Origin: Metopolophium dirhodum
Taxonomy: Eukaryota > Arthropoda > Insecta > Hemiptera > Aphididae
Reading direction: 5' to 3'
Assembly: GCF_019925205.1 (NCBI RefSeq)
Contig: NC_083568.1
Location: 7,872,393 to 7,936,392, forward strand
DNA length: 64,000 nucleotides
In this document: piece after piece, positions 23,704-35,900 of the stretch
Layout: the number at the start of each line of letters is the position of its first letter
Position numbering within the stretch: position 1 is the stretch's first letter
The notes under the pieces: generated by a model
Databases searched by the model: none
Seen by the model: the letters and a program-made list of their open reading frames with translations, nothing else
Told to the model about the DNA's origin: nothing
Made by a program: the position numbers and the translations under genes

Positions 23704-24177
23704 ATACAAATACATATGTAATGCCAGTCAATATATAGTAAATTTACAGGAATCATTAAAGTTCAAATTGCAAAATTTTTTTTTTTAAATTCAAGTTTCA
23801 ATACACAATGCACAATTAACTACGCACAAAGTATATGTTATCCAAATTATGTGTTCCCTGCTGCAGAAATAACAGTATTTTAATGAGTTTCACAAAAATG
23901 CTGTAAAGTATACGCAGCCCGTAATATAAATATTTATGTCTGATAATTTGATTTTATAAGTACTTCAGTACTTGAGTTTTTAGATGTTTTTATAAAGATC
24001 TTAAAGAGTTGAATGCATTTAAACACATATTTTTTTATTTATTTCTTACTTCACTGGCTGCATTTGGGTTCAACACATTCTTGAGCTATGTACAATTTTT
24101 ATGTATGGTGAATTTCAATAGTTGCATTCTTGATATTACGTTGTAAAAGTTTGTTAGTGTATTATTAATAGTTTTTT

Positions 24178-24312
24178 TTTTTTGTGGCGCGGTCCGTACA
24201 CTCACTGCAGAAATTCTCTGAGTGTACGTATCGGCCAGTGTTGCTAGCTCCCGAATGGGTGACCACCCAGGATTTATAGCCACAAATCCGTGCCACACAC
24301 AACACACGTGGT
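24178..24312 (+). repeat. 5S rRNA-like repeat, possibly a 5S-derived SINE fragment
   Basis: After a T tract the sequence includes CCCGAATGGGTGACCACC followed by CAGG, close to the 5S rRNA region around its internal C box (GGATGGGTGACCGCCTGGGAA). The rest does not match 5S, so it is not a functional gene. A related reverse-strand piece lies near 43450. It is absent at the matching position of the right-hand duplication copy. Confidence 0.55.
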
Positions 24313-25417
24313 TAAACGTGTGAAAACCAACTGTTTCAACTATTCCTCCCCCAAAATATATAGTTTTTAGAAATTAATGACAAAACAATCATGCTGTCAC
24401 AGATCATATGATAAATCATACAATGTCGTGCTGCTACTTTTCAACCAATCATACCAAAAATAAATTTAAAAAAATTTAACTTTCAAAGGTTTAATATGGA
24501 TTGGGATCTAAGATTACAACCTACTTAAGGTTCCACATCCACATAATCCTATCTTGAACATATTGAAATACAATTATTGAAAGCTACATTTATTATAAAT
24601 TATAGTTTTAAAATATTTATGTTGAGTGGAATTTAAAATTTTTATTTTGTGTTTTTTAAAATGTGTATACAACCAAACTGTATGGTAGTTGATCTAAATA
24701 TTTTAGAATTTGAGATATTGATCCAACATTTTTCATCACAAATATACCTGAGAAAATTAAGTTTTACCTAATCTACCGAGATATTTAATTAAACCCATTT
24801 GTATCTTGGTCGAATTGTATTAATCATACTAGTGTAAGGTTAGGAGGTTAGGTATAGATTTGGGTTTTGAGAAACAACCTATATTTGTTATTTGTAATAA
24901 TTTGTATTTGTTATTTGGAAGCTTACATTAGTTATCCTGAGCATTTAAAATGTGTTACTACATACATTTATTAATATCTAAATAGTCTCGTTACACATAC
25001 TCCTCTCATCATTCCATCACTAATTATCTTAATAAATAATAATGTTCCCTTCACCTGTTGTATTATGCATAATGCTATCGTTGACTACTTTTATGAATTA
25101 GTAATGGTTCTATGAGAAACCTTTTACATTATTTTTCTTTGGATATCTATAGCACTTAAGCAGTATTGTTTGCTTGTATATTATGATATTACATCTTATA
25201 TTTAAAATAATATGTATTTATACATTTTGTAATTTCCGAGTTTGGCCTATTACAGTTTTAATAAATAAATAATGAAATAAATAACTTACAAAAAAATACA
25301 CTTATTTTGTAACTTAATATAAATTATAAATTGTTATACTTTAATAAATTAAAAATTGAAGCTAAAATATTAAATAAAAAAAAATAACTGAACAATATAA
25401 TATGTTAAGAGTTTTAG

Positions 25418-25495
25418 ACCTTAGAAGGTGACATGGGTGGATTATATTCAACTATCAAGAAGTTCGTTCTTTAGTATAATTTTTAGACAATGTAA
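25418..25495 (+). pseudogene. Degenerate copy of the last IMP3 exon
   Basis: Aligns with the real last exon at 22471-22567: GACCTTAGAAG, then ACATGGGTGGAT, AACTATCAAGAA, GTTCTTTAGTATAAT and a terminal ACAATGTAA. It is about 78 bases against 97. Internal deletions shift the frame, and an in-frame TAG replaces the Glu codon in the VLEYN stretch. The 3' flank is also alike (GATAAGTTACT, TACAAATAAAA). It is a by-product of the tandem duplication, not a retrocopy, because intron sequence is duplicated too. Confidence 0.82.
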
Positions 25496-26463
25496 CATAT
25501 TTAGTCATTTATTTTAATGAATTATAATTGATAAGTTACTCTTTTAAATTTTTATACATCCATATTTTGTGTATGTTATTACAAATAAAAAATGTTTCCA
25601 TTTAATGATTTTGTTTTGAACTGCCACTCTGTTATTTAAATATTCTTGTGTTGAATTCATGTATCCAAGTGGAACTCATCAATTAAAAGAGAGCTTAAAA
25701 AATAGAAAAACAAATGTTAGAGAAGGTTTAGCTTAACATTAGGGCATATATTTCTTAAATAAATTTAAATGTTTTTGAAATAGTTCATATGGGTTCAATT
25801 ATTTTTAGATAGTTACAATTTATAAATTGATAAATAACTATTTTTCTAAGATTTAGTTATTGAAAATTAAATTTTATCACGTTCAGTACCAAGATAGATA
25901 TAGTTTTAGTGTGCTAATCAATGTACTCTTAGAAGTGATATATTTTTTTTTAAACATTTTTTTATTTTATTTCATTTTGTGTTAGTTACACAATAATGCT
26001 CTAATTAAAATATCTAACAAATATAAATAAGAGTATAAATACGGTTTGTTAATATATTATTATTTATTACTAACGTATTGAATGTCAAGATCATTTCAAC
26101 AAATAATTACACACTACAATATGCATATTGAATCTAAATTATAAATATATAGCCCACATACGTTTTAAAACCAATTAGTTATTTGTTTCTAACGACTATT
26201 CTTTCTCTTCCACAAATATCCAACTTATGTTTGATAATAATTTATTATAATTACTTGAGCTTCCAGATAGTTTTATACACCTCTTTTAGAGTTGTTTCCA
26301 TATCAATACACCTTTCTTTATCATGTCTTGGTTCACTGTAACTGACCGCATCACCGTCCATATAACTCTTGAGCAACAAACTGTTTGTAGTTCATTTTAA
26401 ATTATTAATTTATACACAATTATTCACAATTTTGGTAATTTTGATAGATGTGTAAAATATATT

Positions 26464-27201
26464 CATGATATGGTAGTCGGGAAAAAAGCTCCAATATCAA
26501 AATACGGAAAAAAAAGCCCCGTACCAACTAAGTACATAACACTATTTTATTATAATGTACATTTTATGGATTTTATATTTAGTTTTAATTTTTTACCTTT
26601 TGACATTTTCTAAATTATGTACAAATGACAAATGACAATTATTGACAATGTAAAATGTAGATTGTAGCTATACTTTTATATTTTATAATAAGTAATACAT
26701 GAACTAGGTATTTATTATATATATTTTGATTTATGGTTTAAGTTTTATGATTTTTATCTGTAATATGATGAGTTATTGTTTAATGCCATATACTAGATGT
26801 AATTTTTTTATAGTTACCGACCTTTTAATAAAATAAATGTATTACCTAGTATAATAAATTAGATGCATAATAATATAACAAAATAATTTAATAACTAATG
26901 AAAAACAATTGTTAACATTAATTGATTAATGTTAGATGTATTAGTTTATTAAATATTATTATGACACATACTACTATAAAAGTATATACAAATCATTAAA
27001 CTAGTATTTTATAATATTATATTTATGGTTATAGATATGTTAAAGAAGTGTTACATAGATAAATGTAATGACTAATGATTATATTATGATTATATTTAAT
27101 TATGTAAATTATAATAAAAAAAAATAGTGTATTTAGTTGGTACGGGGCTTTTTTTCCGATGAAAGTTGATAGGGGTTTTTTTCCCCTAGATTCCATGATA
27201 T
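26464..27201. mobile_element. 722-bp foldback/hAT-like element with exact 8-bp target duplication
   Basis: The body 26472-27193 is bounded by CATGATAT at 26464-26471 and 27194-27201. The terminal regions are inverted: near the left end GGGAAAAAAGC, AAAAAAAAGCCCC and GTACCAACTAA; near the right end TTAGTTGGTAC, GGGGCTTTTTTT and TTTTTTTCCCC. The interior is AT-rich without a frame. Duplication length suggests hAT, but the ends are atypical. Confidence 0.82.
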
Positions 27202-28469
27202 TATGTAGTAAAATATAGTGGATTCAACTATTTTAGTTTTTAGCAATTAATGACAAAACAATCATGCTCTCTGAGATCATATGAATATTTTATATCCATA
27301 TAATCTTATTCTGCTAGGTAGGTACTTTAAAACCAATCGCACATAAAATATTAAAACTCCTTAATTTTCAAAGATCTGCATGGATCGTAATCTAAAAATT
27401 ATAACCTACTTAATTTTCCACATTATCCTGAACACTGACATAAGATTTTCATCGGTCGACTTAATGTCTTTTGGCAATTTACTGATACACTGGTTATACT
27501 TTATTAATAGAGATGGAAAATAATGTCTTAAGGTATTAATTGTTCTATTTGAAATCCATGACCGAAAAATAAAATACACCATTCAAATTAGTAAATTGTA
27601 TATTTAGTAAATTCGTAAATGCGTAGCATGAAACTTACGCTTTTTTTTTAATATTTTTCGAGGCCTTTTTTTGTGACATTATTGATATTATCCTTTGTAT
27701 TTTTTTTCTCTGATGGACTTACTTTAAACAATGGTTTAAATATTTAGTCGTTTACCTATACTCTTTCGTTAGTTAATTGCTTTTTCAGAGCGTTTACCGT
27801 TGAGTGGTTTCTTTTGAGACAAACGTTCGACCCGGGCAACTGGCTGACTGGCAAATGGCAAGAAAAAAAATCAGAACCACGACTACTAGTCCATGACTTT
27901 TAGGCGTGTTCACAAATCACATCTCGCCGTGCCGTGTACTATTTTCTGATTGGCTTACTAAAACACGGTATTAAAAGTTTTATAAAGGTTTTGTGATGGT
28001 ATATGGTATATCATAGTCGACCTTTAAATGTCTGCCAAAACGTAGCCATGATGACCGTGAGCCACCTAAAGCCGGACGGCAGGTAGGTACGTCGTGCGAG
28101 GGCGCGGTAACTATTGTTAGGTACAACTGGTAACCATATTGGTTTAAAAGTTGAGCTTAATAAATTCGTTGTATACTTGGTTGAAATAGTTACCGAAAAA
28201 GTAATGTCCAATCACAATACGATTTGATCGTGTACACATCCCGCTTATATAGTATTCAACTTTTGACCCTGGTATAGAAGTGATATTATAAAAAATACTA
28301 GTTTTAGATATTTGTGCTTTCTGTTTAGAACATCGACATAAAAAACAAGTTATCTTACATTATGTCTATGGTTTAAAACCATTAATTCCTTGTGATTAGG
28401 GATTTAATGTTCTCCAGTGGTACACGTAATATGACGAGGTATACTTACCTAATGCCTAATAATGCATTA

Positions 28470-28560
28470 TAAAAATAGTATTTTAGATTCTCAGCAGAGC
28501 TACATGAATGTACCTATTGAATTTACAATGATGTGATTTTTCTCCATTTTTGTGTCGGAG
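28470..28560 (+). repeat. End fragment of the GATTCTGAGCG dispersed repeat
   Basis: GATTCTCAGCAGAGCTACATGAATG, followed by TTGAATTTACAATGATGTG, parallels the ends at 11179 and 59062. Confidence 0.5.
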
Positions 28561-28696
28561 GTTATAGTGGAAAACGAATTTATTATTAATTTTAATAATT
28601 TTATCAACAGTTTAAACTTTAAAGGTAAGCATATTATCTAAGCCGCGCGAGTCTATAATATTATCCAAGTCAGCGAAACTATTCAGACTTGCTACG

Positions 28697-28738
<42 letters not shown>
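28697..28738 (+). repeat. (TAA)n microsatellite
   Basis: About 14 uninterrupted ATA/TAA units. Confidence 0.95.
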
Positions 28739-29640
28739 TAGTGAACGCCGATAAAGAGCAATATCGTTATAATAATATCGAAAATTCATCTGTAATTTTT
28801 CATCAGTTATAGTATATTATATTTATAGTATTTATACGTTTATCATATTTTGTCTCTTATGAAAATTGCAATTAACGATTTACATAATAATATCAGTCGT
28901 TCGTCCGCAAGTGTGATACGGTTATTCATAGGCGCAACTATAGACCAATAATATTTCTAGGGGTGCACAATAATGACAAAGGTTTCCTGTATAATTTCCC
29001 CTGTATATAATTATTGTATATATATTCACAATAATTTCAAATGCATATTTATGTACTACCTATATTTTTAATATTTTTGTGAAACAGTAACAGTAAATTG
29101 TGACTACTATACCTAGGTACGTGATTTTTCGGCCAGTAAATTGTATTTATTTAAATTACCGCTAGTTCAGACTTCTGGACTACGTGGTCCACCTCTCTTA
29201 GTCTCTTATCTCAATTAGGTAAACCCTAATCCATAATGTCATTACAATTATTTTTATTCGGTTGAGTAGGTACTTTTTAACTATGACAGATTTGAACTAG
29301 GTATTCGAATAGCTTTAAACAGTAATATTTAGATCGTTAATTTCTCGTTAAGAAGTTTTTTTCTTTTTTAATTCTACGTGTACTATTATGGACGTAAGTA
29401 AATAGGGACAGCCTTAGTGGAGAGCTTTACCTATTTGGTATTAATTGTTTGTATCGAGTGTTGGCCATAAACACAATATAAACAAACGTACACAAACAAG
29501 TTTTTCATGTACAATTATTATCATAATAAATAATATATTATATGCTGGCTCAATAGTATTCTGCCTAGTTATTAATTTTCTTATTAATGTTATTACTGTT
29601 TTAATTTTGTTCAAAATACATTTGTATAATATAATACATT

Positions 29641-29858
29641 GGGGGACGGAGTGGCCGAGGCCGAGCGGACTAAAAAGGCGTCGATTGTGACGCGCACCGG
29701 CGCTGGTTCAAATCTCAGTTCACGGGCGGCATTTTTCTTTGGACAAGTCACGGTGTCCGGAGAACAATTGCCTAACCTAACCAACAGTATCCTCCCCTAC
29801 AAACAAACAAACAGCTTATGGCCCATAGTTGCCGAGCTTAATGATCAATTAAAAAAAA
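29641..29858 (+). mobile_element. tRNA-derived SINE, internally deleted copy
   Basis: The head resembles a Ser/Leu-type tRNA: GTGGCCGAGG...GAGCGG (A box) and GGTTCAAATCTC (B box). The body contains GGACAAGTCACGGTGTCCGG and GGCCCATAGTTGCCG, shared with the copy at 60578-60878. About 110 bp present in that copy are missing here. It ends in A9. Frames overlapping it are spurious. Confidence 0.8.
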
Positions 29859-30358
29859 AGTGGGTAAGTGGATGTCGCTCTGCTGTGCAGTAGGTTACAA
29901 GTGGGTCAATGTATATTGGATTGTATTAAACTTGAATTCAATGATATAATATCATTGTATAAGCAAACCGATTCTAAGCGGAGACGGTTTATCAGTCTGG
30001 ATTTTTTAAATTTTCATTACTTATTATAAACTTTAAGTTGAATTAATACTATAATATTATAATTTTTTATTCGTTGCTACGGTGATAAGCAAATCATTAG
30101 AAATTAAAATCCCATTTTAAGCGGGTTCTTCGTAATTTGTCAGTAGTTTTTCCCGTGGCATTAAATAACTATTGAGAAAATCGAAAAATGACCTCTTTAA
30201 AGTACTATCTTGATCCAATTTGCTAAAAGATAAGGTACTATATGTTGAAATCAAAGCACTCCTTCTGGTAGAAATTTTGTATACAGGATATATTATATAA
30301 AAATAAAATAATAAACACCATTGTAAAACCACTAGCTTCTTCGCTCCACTCAGAATCT
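29859..30358 (+). mobile_element. Compact copy of the GATTCTGAGCG repeat family
   Basis: It begins with the arm GTGGATGTCGCTCTGCTGT and TAGGTTACAAGTGGGTCA. A near-palindrome follows (CAATGATAT and ATATCATTG), then GATTCTAAGCGGAGACGG at 29971. The right border near 30355 is the inverted word CACTCAGAATC preceded by TTCTTCGCTC. It looks like an inverted-repeat element with an extra left arm. Confidence 0.65.
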
Positions 30359-32061
30359 AAAATAAATAAATAATACATCAGTTTTTAGTTTTTACTTTCA
30401 TTAATAATATTTATATATTTCTAATTACTGTTATAATTTGTATTTTCTAAAAGTTTTCCTATATTTTTTAAACTTTTTTATGTTTCTTTTAAGGTAAAGT
30501 ATACCTAACACCTAAGTTCTTTTTATTTTCAACATAAAACAATTACACTTATTAGATTTATAGACGCACGCACATCAATGAATACAATTATTAACGGAGG
30601 ATTATATCTCTCAGGCCAAATAATATCTGAAGACTGAAATATTTTTAGGCACCTACAATGTTTCAACACCCGTCAAGCTTTATGGAAAAGTTATTAAGTC
30701 CAAGTGACGACGATAAGGAATTAAGTGTTATATAAGTCTTGGTCGGCGCATAAGTAAGATAAACTATAGGTGCCTGAACCAAGTAAGATGATTTTATGTA
30801 TTTTGTAAAATGTATTTATACATTTAATATTGTCGTCCCCTCGCCATTTCATCTTCACACCAAACACATCACCCACTATTGCCGTGTCCCACACACAATA
30901 AAAACACTTTGTTCCAGAACCGTAAAAAAAATGTTTATGAATGAGTTTCATGCCATTTAAAACAGGTTCAATAGGAATAATAAGTGGTAGGAGACTTAGA
31001 AAAAAAAGGCTCTGGTAATCTCTAAATAATAATAAATAAAATAGAATATGGTAAATATAATAATAATATAGCTATAGTTATAATATTAGGACAGTGTTGA
31101 ATTTTAAATAAAGACGGTGGATATCATCCTAATAATTAAAAACTACTGCATTTTTACTCCTCTTGGACTTAGGACGTGACAAACGTAGCTCGCCTTTCAA
31201 GAGGCTGAATGATGAAACACACTAAAATTCAACGCTATAGTAAGCCAAAAATGTGCGATGCCGTGCTGTGACAAAATTAAAATTTTGAAATTTAATCCTT
31301 GGTATTCAACGTTAAATTCGATATTTATTTATTTATATTGAAATATGTTTTATTGCTGTAAATGGCAACGAACACGTTTAAAATCCTATGTCGCGCGTAA
31401 ACAAAGTCAGACAAATATAATATTTGGTTACAAAATAATATGTTTTTTTAATTTACTTTTATGTATTTAGAGTTTAGGAGCAGTATAAAAGTTTAAATAT
31501 TCGACTTTGAAGGTTGTTTCTGGTGGTAAATTGAATTTAATTAGTAAGTACTATTCAGCATTTAAAATTTAAAACTTTATTAGTTTTTTTTAAATTTATG
31601 AAAGAAAAATTTTTGTTCATCAGTAAAAGATTGAAAATTTAGTTCAATAATTCTTATACTTTTTAGTACTAACTTTGATCTTACTGTAATTAAAAAAATA
31701 CAGTTCAAATATTTTCTAAATTTTCCAAAATCACAAAAATATGTAAACTGTTTTGTATACCTATAGTTAAAATTCATAATTTTTTTTAATGTTAACACCT
31801 TTAGGCTTTGACAATTTAATACAAGATTCCTGATATGTTTTATAGTGGAAATTAAATAAAAAGTTTGGCATAGAGACACAGGAATATTTTTATGATATAA
31901 AGCCCAAGGTTATTTAGTACCTATATATCTTATAAGTTATAAGACATAATGTCACGCTAAGTTGGTCGCCAACAAAATACAAAATAAATTTAAAATATAA
32001 TTTTTCTGATAATTATACTAATAAAATATGTATTATGATTTATGACAAAGGTATTTAAGAG

Positions 32062-32236
32062 GCATAGGCGTAAATAGTGTTTGAAATTTGGGGGGGGCTT
32101 TAGCTCAGGTATATACTTAATACTCTTATGATGCTTTTAAATTATAGTAGTGAAACCTTAGTTTTTTTTTGTGGAGGGGGGGGGCTAGAGAAATTCTAGG
32201 AGGGCTATAACCCCCTTCCCCCTATTTGCGCCTATG
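32062..32236. mobile_element. 175-bp hAT-like MITE with CATAGGCG ends
   Basis: Left end GCATAGGCGTAAATAG, right end reverse-complemented CATAGGCGCAAATAG. TTAAGAG flanks both sides (32055-32061, 32237-32243). G-rich runs near each end are inverted. It is related to the element at 19201. Confidence 0.78.
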
Positions 32237-32412
32237 TTAAGAGAACGTTAAACCGACATTTGTTGTCTCTACTTTACAAGTGTGTAACATAGCAAATTAT
32301 ACGCTCACCAGAACACGTTTAGCCTTTAGCTCCGTTAGTTTGAAAATTAGAGCGAAGTGACCTCTTATAAAATTTAAAGGTAAGATTATTGTTTAGACTT
32401 TCATTATATTTT

Positions 32413-32490
32413 ATTTTAAAGTGAGTTATGAGTATTTTAAAATTTAAAATTGCTTGTGTATTTTAAAATACTCATAACTCGCTTTAAAAT
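32413..32490. repeat. Near-perfect palindrome, 31-bp arms and 16-bp spacer
   Basis: Arms 32413-32443 and 32460-32490 are reverse complements with one mismatch; the core is GAGTTATGAGTATTTTAAAA. It lies about 440 bp upstream of the CMTR2 start codon. It could be a foldback remnant. Confidence 0.9.
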
Positions 32491-32926
32491 TAAGATATAA
32501 TAAAAAGCCAATGAGAATTAAATTTGAAACGGCTGTTCATTTAAAGCCATTACAATAGGCAGTGCCACTAGATGATAAAAATAAATGCCGATAAGTAATG
32601 ACACATCGTCACACGATTTTAGAAAATAGCGCGATCGTGGACACGACATCATATTAATAACTGATAACAGTAGAAAGCTGTTATCATTGTGAGAATCAGG
32701 CCAATGACCATTCCATTCTACAGTATTATCTTGACGTTTTTACACAGAATATTCTATGGTTTTAAGTCTTCAAAGTTCTATTTCGCAAATCGCAATTGGC
32801 AAATCGTAATACTCATTGTTAGTGATCGTAATGTCGATTGTTGTTAAATATTTTGTATTGTTTATTTATTGTTCATCATAAATTACTTGCAAATACGAGT
32901 AAATTATTGTTTGAATTCTACGAGAA

Positions 32927-35900
32927 ATGCAAACTAAAATGGACAAAACCGAAGACTCTGTTAACAATAATTACACTGCTTATGAGTACCAAGGAAACGA
33001 CGGTACCAGGGAAAAGAAACACTTCGGAAACACTAACGGTTACCAGAACAAATCATCACAATTTGATGAAGTTGTGGTTCAATTGTTCAGTAAGCAATTT
33101 TCCTTGCCAAATCAAGCCAAGTGGGAACTTCCTCACCCGGACACCATGCTGAAACACAGTAAATGGGAGGTAATTTAAACAATAAATTCTATTTTTAACC
33201 CTTGTACCTATTGTTCGTACATAAATTAATTTAATATATTTTTAATAAATCAATGTTTGGTAAACGTCCAAATGTTCATTGCCATAATATGAAAGTTAAG
33301 GTGTAATAACCTTTATCATAATTTATTAATTACACAATAACTATTATAACTATATATATTGTATGTATAATACAGTTTTGGAAATTTGAAAAATTATATT
33401 TTTCATGAATTGTTTTAGTCTTAAAGGAATTATAATTTATTAATTTCTAATTACGTATTTTTATATGATAGAAAAACTGGCGATGGAATTGACTTTAAAT
33501 TATATTACTACAAAATGTATAAGTAGTGTAGGTACCTACTAATGTAAAAAAAAAAACCAGTTAATAACTTTAAATTAGACTTGTTATCTATAGTAAAAAT
33601 GATAAAACATTGCAATTATGATAGCAATATACCAAATGTTATATACTTATGTATTAATACTATCTAGGTACCTAATAATTTAATGGAAATGATAAAGTAC
33701 CTTTTTGTCTGTTTGAAAGACAGTGTACACATTTTCATATTCTTTGAACTCATAAATGACTAAGAATAACATTTGTAATAACCACAGAAATAAGAGTAAT
33801 TCATTTTATAAACTATAACAGTACGCTAACAGCATATAGGTATATATATAAATAGTGATTTATAGAGATTTAATATACCTAAAAGCCGCCAAGGGCCAAC
33901 TCAAAAGGTCAACCTTAGGTACTTACAAAAAATTATTTAGTATCTGTGTTTAATTTTGTGATACTTAAGGTATTTTAAATTGTTGTGAGAATGTATTAAC
34001 GAGTTAAAATTGTTATTCCTGGAGACTAATAGACAATTAAAACAAAATACTTTTTTTTGACTCCTGAAAAATTTGAACCCAACATAGCAACATGTTTTTA
34101 AAATTAAAACAATAATTTAATCATTTTATTTGCATCAACAAATAATATTTAAAATAAATAATTTACTTAAGAGGACGTCGCACCTGAATGTGTTTTCTCC
34201 ATCTTACACACGTACGGCATACCAAATATTAGTTCGCTTGTTTTAATAGAGTGCAGTTTTGATATTATACTCCGTATATAAATTTTTTGTTGAGTAAGAT
34301 GTAGGCTTCTTAAGTACTTTAATTATTACTGTGTGTATTGTAACCTCCAAGTTAGACAAATGTATATTATATGTTCCACCCCAGACTGCTATACCATTAC
34401 TTATAAATAATTATAAATTAGCCAGAGATAAGTACACAATTTTTATAAAATAGTGTTCAAAGTTAATCATATTATATTTTGAATAACAAGGAATAATAAG
34501 CAACCAAAGTTGAAATTTTCAATTTTGTATTTTTGTGGCAGAAATAGTATCTATTTGTATCTTACTTGACCATGTTATAAAGTTATTAGGTACCTTCTTA
34601 TTTTATCATTTATAATGAATTTTATTATGAGATCATTTTGATGTGGACTTCCAATTATCGATCAATGTTTTCTAAAATTAATCGGATACGGGAGAAATAT
34701 AAAACATATAAGCATAATATTATAATGTAATGAAATTCCAAGCAATTAAGAACTGCATTATACTAATAATTAATAATATTGTGTAAGTACCTATATACAA
34801 TATTAAAATTAGCATTCAAGATCACAATAATATATTTTATTTCTTTATAATAATAATAGTTGCATAGATTTGAAACAAAAATAAAAATAAATAAATAACA
34901 ACTTTTAAACTTAAGCGTATCTTGAATTGAATATACTAAGTACAGTTTTACTATTTTTTTTTTTAGTTGCCAGATTTTATACATTTAAAAAAATCACTAA
35001 ACACAGTCAAGGATAAACTTAATGATTTTAACTTAGCTGAATGGCATAGAAATACAAAACAAACAAATCCAGCTGGTAAAGTTATATCAAAGGTTAGAGG
35101 AATTGGACATCCAGAACTGTTGACCGGTGCTTGGTTGAAGTTTTTTGAACTATTAAACGATTATAAACTAATACCTAAAAAAAGTATTGATAATGAGAAG
35201 TTGTACAGTGTTCATTTATGTGAAGCTCCTGGAGGTTTTATTTCTGCTCTCAACCATTATATTGTTAGCCAAGAAATAAACGTTGCAGTAAGTAATTCTA
35301 ATAAGCTTTAATAATTATTTTATTTTATTATTTTTTTTTTATCATTCAAGTGGGATTGGGTAGGAGTTTCATTAAATCCATATCACGAAGGAAATGGTAA
35401 TCCTGATTTAATAAATGATGATAGATTCATGTTATATACATTAAACCACTGGTTTTTTGGTAAGGATCATACTGGCGATATTTTTCAAAAAAACTTCTAC
35501 AAAGAATTATACACCTTTGTTAAAAACCGTTTTGGCGAAGAAGCACATTTGGTAAATAATACATTAAATTATTGGTTTGATTATTATTTTAAATAATATT
35601 TTTATAATTTTCAGGTAACAGCTGATGGTAGTATGGATTGTCAAAATAATCCCGACGAACAAGAAAATGTAGTAATGCGTCTGCAAATAGTAGAAACAAT
35701 GGTCGCCTTAATGATACTTCAAAAAGGTTGTATTTATATTAGATAAAGTTTTGAGATTTTATTTTTTTGAATTTTAGGTGGTTCATTTGTTGTAAAAATG
35801 TTTACTATGTTTGAATGCAATACGTTATGTCGATTATATTTGTTAAGCTGTGCTTTTGATTCAGTAAAAATAAAAAAACCAGTTACTAGTAAGCAGGGAA

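Larger units (their letters stand above)
21640..24560 (+). repeat. Left copy of a degenerate tandem segmental duplication (includes IMP3 last exon)
   Basis: This stretch and 25080-27440 share ordered blocks of similarity. Examples are GATATCTAT...AGTATTGTTTG near 21730 and 25150, the IMP3 terminal exon and its 3' UTR, GGTTTAGCTTAACATTA near 22745 and 25725, TTAATATATTATTATTTA near 22785 and 26050, and AATTAATGACAAAACAATCATGCT near 24375 and 27245. The left copy keeps the functional exon. Outer limits are approximate. Confidence 0.75.
25080..27440 (+). repeat. Right copy of the degenerate tandem duplication
   Basis: Diverged partner of 21640-24560, carrying a broken IMP3 last exon and its 3' UTR in the same orientation. 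A 722-bp inverted-repeat element is inserted in this copy only. Boundaries are approximate because both copies are AT-rich and diverged. Confidence 0.72.

Noticed and set aside
24240..24290. A possible 5S rRNA gene
   Set aside because: Only the internal-promoter-like core matches; the 5' and 3' parts of 5S are absent.
28697..28738. Regularly spaced repeat as a CRISPR-like array
   Set aside because: It is a plain trinucleotide microsatellite; no array with unique spacers occurs anywhere in the window, as expected for an animal genome.
30721..30951. Minus-strand frame of 76 codons with several Cys and Trp
   Set aside because: No domain, no splice context and no composition change; I also looked at the inverted AGGCACCTA/TAGGTGCCT words around it, but 9 bp is too little to call an element.
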